DNA of 10,537 nt from assembly GCA_030830245.1 (NCBI GenBank), contig JAURNJ010000038.1:1-10537 (forward strand), in the 5' to 3' direction. The notes under the pieces are model-generated. The model did not search any database, was not told the DNA's origin, and worked only from the letters and a program-made list of their open reading frames with translations. The translations under genes and the position numbers were made by a program. Of this stretch, positions 6,364 to 10,537 are shown piece after piece. Source of the DNA: Novosphingobium sp. (GTDB taxonomy: Bacteria > Pseudomonadota > Alphaproteobacteria > Sphingomonadales > Sphingomonadaceae). The first letter of the stretch is position 1; each line of letters starts with the position of its first letter.

Positions 6364-7600
6364 AATCCGGATATTTTCCAAGGCTGAAAAACAGTGCCGA
6401 AGCAATCAGCGCCAGCGGGATATAAGCCTGAAGCGTGATCGTGTATCCGCCAGTAAGGTCGTAGCCCAGACTGACGAGGAATGGCCCCAGCCCGGTCGCG
6501 AAGGCCAGCACGCCCGAGACTACCCCGAAGATTGTTCCGAACGCCTTGAGGCCGAAATGCCGCGTTGTCAGATAGGCCACGCAATCGAGTTCCGCGCCAA
6601 GCGCCAGTCCGAGGATCAGCACCGCTACCGAGGCGACCGGCACCGAGCCGGGGAAGGCGAGCAGCAATCCCGCCGAGACGATCGGCACCAGCAGGCTCAT
6701 GCCTCCGACCCAAGAACCATTGACCCTGTCGAGCAGGTAGCCGCCGACGAGCCTGCCAACTATCGTCGATGCCCCCACCAGTCCGGCAATCCCCGCCGCC
6801 TGTCCGCGCGAAATCCCGGCGGCAGAGAAGATCGGAATCAGGTTGGAGACGAACGAGATGATCACCAGCGTTGTCACGAAGGCGGCCCCGGCGAGCCGCG
6901 CGAATTTCCAAGAGAGCAGTCCCTCGCGCCAGTCCAGCCCGGCAAGTACGGCAGCAGGCTCGCTCTGGGCCTTGCCGGCCAGTCGCACGCGATCCGCCGC
7001 GCTCGAAAAGAACAGGAAGACCACGGGGAACACCACCGCACAGAAGGTCGAGATCAGCGCAACATAGGCCACGCGCCAGCCATAGGTGTCGATCAGCCAG
7101 GTCGCATAGATCGGCGTCAGGGTGGAACTGAGCGCTGCGCCGCACAGCATGACCGAGATGGCAAGCCCCCTGCCCTTGTCGAACACGCTGGAGACGCCCG
7201 CCGTCCAGGTCGTCGGCTTCATCGGCGCGCTGGCAAAGGAGAGCACGAACCAGAGCGCCAGCCACAGGCCGAGAGAGGCGGTGGCGAGCGACAGCGTGCA
7301 GAAGGCTGCCCAGAAGCTGAGGATGGCGAACAGCCCCACCCGGCGCGGCCCTAGACGGTCGATGACGATCCCGGCAAGCGGGGTCAGCAGGATGCCGAGC
7401 AGGGAATAGAGCGTCATGCCCGAGGCGATCTGGGCCCGACTCCAGCCGAATTCCTCTTCCAGCGGGGCGATGAACGGCCCCAGCGAGTATATCGTTACCG
7501 AAGACAGCGCAAAACCGAGCGCTCCCGCCAGCACGACAGTCCAGCTGCGCCGCCACTCCTGCGCGGCGCTCAGCGGCGCGGTTTTGGTTTCGCTTGTCAC
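6344..7600 (-). CDS. Major facilitator superfamily transporter (monocarboxylate/OFA-like)
   Basis: The 418-residue inner-membrane protein has about twelve hydrophobic helices in two halves split by a hydrophilic loop at roughly residues 201-232. MFS motif A is seen after helix 2 as GIVIDRLGPRRV (77-88), with a weaker repeat GYLLDRVNGSWVG (287-299) in the second half. The first loop GPFIAPLEEEFGWSRAQIASG is typical of the monocarboxylate/oxalate-formate-antiporter branch, which moves organic acids, suggesting import or export of a carboxylated substrate or intermediate. The GTG at 7600 is the only reasonable start before helix 1. It follows the dioxygenase stop by 29 bases with no clear ribosome site, so coupling to the upstream gene is likely. 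The stop overlaps the convergent TetR gene by 20 bases. The substrate is not determinable. Confidence 0.88.
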   Translation of the reverse strand: MTSETKTAPLSAAQEWRRSWTVVLAGALGFALSSVTIYSLGPFIAPLEEEFGWSRAQIASGMTLYSLLGILLTPLAGIVIDRLGPRRVGLFAILSFWAAFCTLSLATASLGLWLALWFVLSFASAPMKPTTWTAGVSSVFDKGRGLAISVMLCGAALSSTLTPIYATWLIDTYGWRVAYVALISTFCAVVFPVVFLFFSSAADRVRLAGKAQSEPAAVLAGLDWREGLLSWKFARLAGAAFVTTLVIISFVSNLIPIFSAAGISRGQAAGIAGLVGASTIVGRLVGGYLLDRVNGSWVGGMSLLVPIVSAGLLLAFPGSVPVASVAVLILGLALGAELDCVAYLTTRHFGLKAFGTIFGVVSGVLAFATGLGPFLVSLGYDLTGGYTITLQAYIPLALIASALFFSLGKYPDFTAEKA

Positions 7601-7629
7601 GTCAACGATAAGGACTGGTGGCGCGCCGC

Positions 7630-8586
7630 TCAGATGTCGAAGTCCGCGCCCGGCCCGTCGATGCCCAGCGCTCGACCGCGCGCATAATCTCCCGCGATGG
7701 TCGTGCGCAGCATAAGTCGCGTGTCCTCCGGATGGGTGCCTTCGGCGCAGTGCAGCACCCGCCAGTTGTCCCACAGCACCATGTCGCCCATCTGCCAGTC
7801 GTGGAAATAGGCCAGTTCGGGGTCCATGCAGTACTTGCACACCTCGTGCAGCAGTTCGTCGCCTTCGTAGGAGCCGTTCTCGTAAATGCCCGAGGCAAAG
7901 CCCGGCGAGACGTTCAGCACCTTGCGCCCGGTCTTCTCCTGCTCATAGACCATCGGATGGATGACGCGCGGATAGGTGAAGCGGGCGCGCTCGATCGCAA
8001 GGCCCGATTCGGCCATGCGCAGGAACTTGACACCCTCGATGTTGGCGAAGCGCAGTTCGGTGAAATCGATGTGGATCTCATAGACGACGTGCAGGTTCTC
8101 GATCTTCTCGCGCAGGTGCTGCGGCAGGCGCTCGTAGGCGGCAATCTGGCACAGGAAACCGGTCCTGCCGAAACGCGGCGGGATGATCTGCGGGCGCAGG
8201 ATTCCGCCGTGATTGATCGCGGCGCTGTAGACGAGATCAGAATGCCACGGCAGCCAGCCGCCGCGCTTCTCGCCGCCAACCTCGTACATCGCGCCATCGT
8301 TGGGATAGAACTTGATGTTGGTCAGCGCCGAATTGCCCTGAGTGCGGACCGAAGGGAACAAGTGCTCCTCGTTCTTGCCGAAGCAAGAGCTCAGCTCGAG
8401 CTGCATCTCCTCGCTGTCCTCGCAACCGCGAAACAGGATCACGCCCTTGTCGATCCACAGGTCATAAAGCGACTGGCGCACGCTCTCGTCCGACAGCGAG
8501 GCAAGAGTCAGCCCGGAAACGGTTGCTCCGAACGGCAGGCCTTCTGCCAGGGGTGCAACGTCGTAGCGGTTGGCGACTGTGGCCAT
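7630..8586 (-). CDS. TauD/TfdA-family 2-oxoglutarate-dependent dioxygenase
   Basis: The 318-residue protein is a non-heme Fe(II) dioxygenase of the TauD/TfdA family. The iron-binding triad is visible as His115-x-Asp117 in WHSD and distal His279 in NWRVLHCA; Arg290 and Arg294 in RLMLRTTI fit the 2-oxoglutarate carboxylate site. Such enzymes couple 2-oxoglutarate decarboxylation to hydroxylation of an acidic substrate (taurine, alkyl sulfates, phenoxyacetates, carnitine precursors and others). The segment between the HxD and the distal His is longer than in E. coli TauD and rich in aromatic and acidic residues, so I do not assign taurine as substrate. The start is decided by GAGGAG seven bases before the ATG at 8586. 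It is first in a minus-strand pair with the MFS gene, and its 137-base upstream region is shared with the divergent SMP-30-like gene. Confidence 0.9.
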   Translation of the reverse strand: MATVANRYDVAPLAEGLPFGATVSGLTLASLSDESVRQSLYDLWIDKGVILFRGCEDSEEMQLELSSCFGKNEEHLFPSVRTQGNSALTNIKFYPNDGAMYEVGGEKRGGWLPWHSDLVYSAAINHGGILRPQIIPPRFGRTGFLCQIAAYERLPQHLREKIENLHVVYEIHIDFTELRFANIEGVKFLRMAESGLAIERARFTYPRVIHPMVYEQEKTGRKVLNVSPGFASGIYENGSYEGDELLHEVCKYCMDPELAYFHDWQMGDMVLWDNWRVLHCAEGTHPEDTRLMLRTTIAGDYARGRALGIDGPGADFDI

Positions 8587-8593
8587 CGAAACT

Positions 8594-8599
8594 CTCCTC
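8594..8599 (-). promoter_or_regulatory. Ribosome binding site of the dioxygenase gene
   Basis: GAGGAG on the minus strand sits seven bases before the ATG at 8586. It is one of the two strongest Shine-Dalgarno sequences in the window and rules out the longer open frame upstream. Confidence 0.8.
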
Positions 8600-8623
8600 A
8601 AGGTGCCGCATGGCTCAGGGCGG

Positions 8624-8635
8624 CTTGGGGCCAAG
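8624..8635. promoter_or_regulatory. Perfect inverted repeat CTTGGGGCCAAG, possible operator
   Basis: The arms CTTGG and CCAAG are perfectly complementary around a GG centre. The site lies between the divergent dioxygenase and SMP-30-like genes, at the downstream edge of the likely minus-strand -10 box (8634-8639). A regulator bound here would block the dioxygenase/MFS promoter. No binding protein is identifiable, and a palindrome of this length can arise by chance. Confidence 0.35.
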
Positions 8636-8662
8636 AATGGCATGGCTCGTGCTTCGTGGCAA
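8634..8662 (-). promoter_or_regulatory. Candidate promoter of the dioxygenase-MFS pair
   Basis: On the minus strand TTGCCA (8662-8657) and CATTCT (8639-8634) are separated by 17 bases, a fair sigma-70-type match (5 of 6 and 3 of 6). It would give a leader of about 40 bases before the dioxygenase ATG. This is pattern matching only; alphaproteobacterial -10 boxes are weakly conserved. Confidence 0.35.
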
Positions 8663-8676
8663 TTGACGCTTGTCAA
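8663..8676. promoter_or_regulatory. Perfect inverted repeat TTGACGCTTGTCAA, likely operator at the divergent promoter
   Basis: The arms TTGAC and GTCAA are perfectly complementary around GCTT. The repeat is in the middle of the 137-base divergent region and directly abuts the candidate minus-strand -35 box. Each arm also resembles a -35 box (TTGACG forward, TTGACA reverse), but neither has a good -10 box at the right distance. It overlaps AACCGGTT (8675-8682). Symmetry, position and spacing suit a dimeric repressor or activator controlling both directions. Confidence 0.45.
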
Positions 8677-8712
8677 CCGGTTCTGCGGATTGGACAGTGC
8701 AGCCGAAAAGCG

Positions 8713-8717
8713 GGAGG
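8713..8717 (+). promoter_or_regulatory. Ribosome binding site of the SMP-30-like gene
   Basis: GGAGG lies six bases before the ATG at 8724 and selects it over an upstream in-frame TTG at 8670. Confidence 0.8.
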
Positions 8718-8723
8718 ATCGCC

Positions 8724-9602
8724 ATGAACGAAGTGACCATAGCCTGTGATGCAAACAACCATCTTGGCGAGACCCCGATCTGGTCGGCCAACGACCAGGC
8801 GTTGTGGTGGGTCAATTGCGAGGAGCCGCCCGAGGTGCATCGCTGGTCGCCATCGACCGGAGAGCATCGCAAGTGGGAATTTCCGCAGCGGGTCGGCGGT
8901 TTCGTCCACAAGCCGAACGGCACCTTGCTGGTTGCGCTGGCCGATGGTCTGTACGATTTCGATCCGGCCACCGGCGCGACCAACCTGCGAGTGAAATCCG
9001 GCCTGCCGCCACAGGTGAAACTGCACGAATGCCACTGCGACCGGCAAGGCCGATTCTGGATCGGCGGATACGATCACGATTTCGGCCATGATCGCAGCTC
9101 GCGAAAGGCAAGCTGGTTCCGGCTCGACGGCGATGTGCTCACGCCGGTCATCGATGGCGTTGCCGTGGCCAACGGCCTTGCCTTCAGCCCCGACGGCACA
9201 AGAGTCTACATGGCCGATGCGCCCAGCCGGAGCGTCAGTGTCTATGACTACGATCCCGCCACCGGCACTCCGTCGAACCCCCGGCTCTTCTTCAAGCTGG
9301 AGGAAGGCGAAGGTTTCCCCGACGGGGCAACCGTGGACAGCGAGGGTGGTTACTGGCTCGCCAATGTCGCCGCAGGGCGGCTGCGCCGCTATTTGCCGGA
9401 TGGCACGCTCGAACGGATCGTCGAGCTGCCCTTCTCAAACCCGACCAAGCCAGCTTTCGGGGGGCCCGATCTGGCAACACTCTACGTCACCTCCTGCCAG
9501 CTCGACCTACCGGTCTATTGTGAGCCGACAATCGGTAACGGTGCGGTCTTTGCCGTCGACACCGGCTTTCGCGGTGTTGCCGAAACGCCTCTGCGCGACT
9601 AG
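8724..9602 (+). CDS. SMP-30/gluconolactonase-family protein (lactonase-like beta-propeller)
   Basis: The 292-residue protein belongs to the SMP-30/gluconolactonase/LRE family, six-bladed beta-propellers that hydrolyse lactones with one divalent metal. Metal ligands match the family: Glu16 in GETPIW, Asn150 in ANGLAFSPDG and Asp200 in FPDGATVD, close to Glu18, Asn154 and Asp204 of human SMP-30. The usual substrate-pocket string RxNDxxxD is altered: here it reads KLHECHCD (99-106), so the conserved Arg, Asn and Asp are Lys, His and Glu. That argues for a non-sugar lactone or ester. No signal peptide is visible, so it is cytoplasmic. The ATG at 8724 follows a strong ribosome site. The gene diverges from the dioxygenase and is followed after 59 bases by an ACAD gene in the same direction, probably in one transcript. 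Confidence 0.88.
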   Translation: MNEVTIACDANNHLGETPIWSANDQALWWVNCEEPPEVHRWSPSTGEHRKWEFPQRVGGFVHKPNGTLLVALADGLYDFDPATGATNLRVKSGLPPQVKLHECHCDRQGRFWIGGYDHDFGHDRSSRKASWFRLDGDVLTPVIDGVAVANGLAFSPDGTRVYMADAPSRSVSVYDYDPATGTPSNPRLFFKLEEGEGFPDGATVDSEGGYWLANVAAGRLRRYLPDGTLERIVELPFSNPTKPAFGGPDLATLYVTSCQLDLPVYCEPTIGNGAVFAVDTGFRGVAETPLRD

Positions 9603-9661
9603 GAGAATGAATCGCGAGCGGTGCATTCTTTCGACCGTCGCTTTGAAGGGTCTGAATAGCA

Positions 9662-10537
9662 ATGTATCTCGCGCCCGAAGGCGATGAGCTCGAACTGGCG
9701 AGCGCAGCGGCGGACTTCATCGCCGATGCGCTGCCGATCGCACGCCTGCATGAAGGTGGCGGCCCGGACATGGGCGCCGAATTGCGCGCGACTCTCGGCG
9801 CGATGGGCTGGTTCGCGCTGGCTTTGCCGGAAAACAGGGGCGGCTCTGGCCTCAGCGCGGTCGAACATGCACTGTTCTTCCGCGAGATCGGTCGCGAGTG
9901 CGGCCCGATCGACATACTTGCCCAGGCTCTTGCCGCTAACTGTGTCGCCGAGGAAAATCTCCGCGCCGCGCTGATCGCGGGAGAAGCAGGCGTCGCGCTG
10001 CTGGTGCCCGATGGCCACTCATATCGCTTGATCGGCGCGCCGCAGGCGAGTTACGGCCTGCTCGTCGCCGCAAGAGGTGCAGCGCTTTACGATTTGACGA
10101 ATGCCACCATCGCATCGCGCCCGGCGCTCGATCCGGCAAATTCACTGGCAATTGCAAACGGTCTTGTCAGGCCAGTCGAGACTGCAAGCGGACCAGCCAT
10201 CTGGCAACTCGGGCAGGTCGGCGCGGCGGCGATACTGCTTGGCCTGTCGGAGGCCGCGCTGGACCTGACCGTCGAATATGCAAAGGTGCGCGAAACCTTC
10301 GGAAAGCCCATCGGCGCCTGGCAAGCCGTGCGCCATGCTTGCGCCGACATGGCGGTTGCCATCGAAGGCGCTCGCGCGCAGCTGTGGTACGCTGCGACCG
10401 CACTCAAGGAAGCGCGCGGTGATGCACAGGCCCACCTCGATGCCGCCAAGCACCTCGCCAACGAGGCCGCGCTGTTCGCGACCGACAACACGATCCAGCT
10501 TCACGGCGGCATTGGCGTCACCGACGAGCACAACGCG
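9662..10537 (+). CDS. Acyl-CoA dehydrogenase, small-subunit-like (3' end outside window)
   Basis: An open frame runs from the ATG at 9662 to the window edge, 292 codons without a stop. The N-terminal helical domain has GWFALALPENRGGSGLS (49-65), a standard ACAD block. The middle domain is shortened and lacks the canonical TEPxAGSD flavin strand. The C-terminal domain carries RETFGKPIGAWQAVRH (210-225) and QLHGGIGVTDEH (279-290). The reduced centre and the expected total of about 330-350 residues suggest a small subunit of a heteromeric ACAD, as in the steroid-degradation enzymes; its large partner may lie just beyond the window. The start is the first ATG after an in-frame TGA at 9653; GAAGGG at 9645-9650 is an imperfect, rather distant ribosome site. 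It probably shares a transcript with the SMP-30-like gene. Confidence 0.85.
   Translation, partial: MYLAPEGDELELASAAADFIADALPIARLHEGGGPDMGAELRATLGAMGWFALALPENRGGSGLSAVEHALFFREIGRECGPIDILAQALAANCVAEENLRAALIAGEAGVALLVPDGHSYRLIGAPQASYGLLVAARGAALYDLTNATIASRPALDPANSLAIANGLVRPVETASGPAIWQLGQVGAAAILLGLSEAALDLTVEYAKVRETFGKPIGAWQAVRHACADMAVAIEGARAQLWYAATALKEARGDAQAHLDAAKHLANEAALFATDNTIQLHGGIGVTDEHNA

Noticed and set aside
6257..7354. Plus-strand Arg/Gln/Glu-rich open frame antisense to the MFS gene
   Set aside because: Its composition is what the complement of a hydrophobic-helix gene gives; it has no domain and no ribosome site.
7601..7840. N-terminal extension of the MFS frame into the dioxygenase gene
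   Set aside because: It lies inside the conserved C-terminal part of the dioxygenase and has no MFS-like sequence; the GTG at 7600 directly precedes helix 1.
8663..8691. Sigma-70 promoter for the SMP-30-like gene using TTGACG as -35
   Set aside because: The -35 box is good, but the sequence 17 bases on (CGGATT) matches the -10 consensus poorly, so I list only the palindrome as a regulatory candidate.
7618..8727. Plus-strand open frame of about 370 codons antisense to the dioxygenase gene
   Set aside because: It has no family motifs and mirrors the codon structure of the dioxygenase, which has a complete metal-binding triad.
8587..8754. Longer dioxygenase start at 8754
   Set aside because: It would overlap the SMP-30-like gene start, and GAGGAG in front of the ATG at 8586 is a much better initiation signal.
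9607..9687. Small 26-codon frame starting just after the SMP-30 stop and overlapping the ACAD start
   Set aside because: AGGAG is only one base from its ATG, too close for initiation, and the peptide has no recognisable feature. A leader-peptide role cannot be excluded but is unsupported.

Overview
The window is gene-dense, GC-rich bacterial DNA. Gene content and codon use look like an alphaproteobacterium, most likely a sphingomonad (Novosphingobium/Sphingobium-like). That placement is inferred from the style of the DNA and the catabolic gene mix; no rRNA or other taxonomic marker is present. Twelve genes fill nearly all of the sequence. No stretch over 300 bases lacks a gene, and I saw no tRNA, rRNA, CRISPR, insertion sequence or clear terminator.

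Left part (1-2883). The C-terminal end of a large acyl-CoA dehydrogenase (ACAD) overlaps by one base a short 309-residue ACAD; together they look like the two subunits of a heteromeric enzyme. A sulfotransferase on the minus strand and a secreted PDZ-containing M48 metalloprotease on the plus strand follow. These two diverge from each other and have no obvious link to the catabolic genes around them.

Middle part (2834-6363). Two short-chain dehydrogenases (SDRs) form a minus-strand pair 22 bases apart; one has a long insertion before the catalytic Tyr, as in 3-alpha-hydroxysteroid dehydrogenase. Only 32 bases separate this pair from a divergent plus-strand pair: a PRISE-type (progesterone 5-beta-reductase/iridoid synthase-like) enone reductase, and a TetR/AcrR regulator whose GTG start overlaps the reductase stop codon.

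Right part (6344-10537). A minus-strand pair encodes a TauD/TfdA-type 2-oxoglutarate dioxygenase and a major facilitator transporter. It diverges, across a 137-base region holding two perfect inverted repeats, from a plus-strand SMP-30/lactonase-like gene and a second small-type ACAD subunit that runs off the window.

The simplest reading is part of a degradation cluster for an alicyclic, isoprenoid or steroid-like compound: uptake (MFS), oxygenation (TauD-like), alcohol/ketone interconversion (two SDRs), enone reduction (PRISE), lactone opening (SMP-30) and beta-oxidation-type desaturation by two-subunit ACADs, with TetR as local regulator. The individual family calls are firm. The shared pathway and its substrate are inference.
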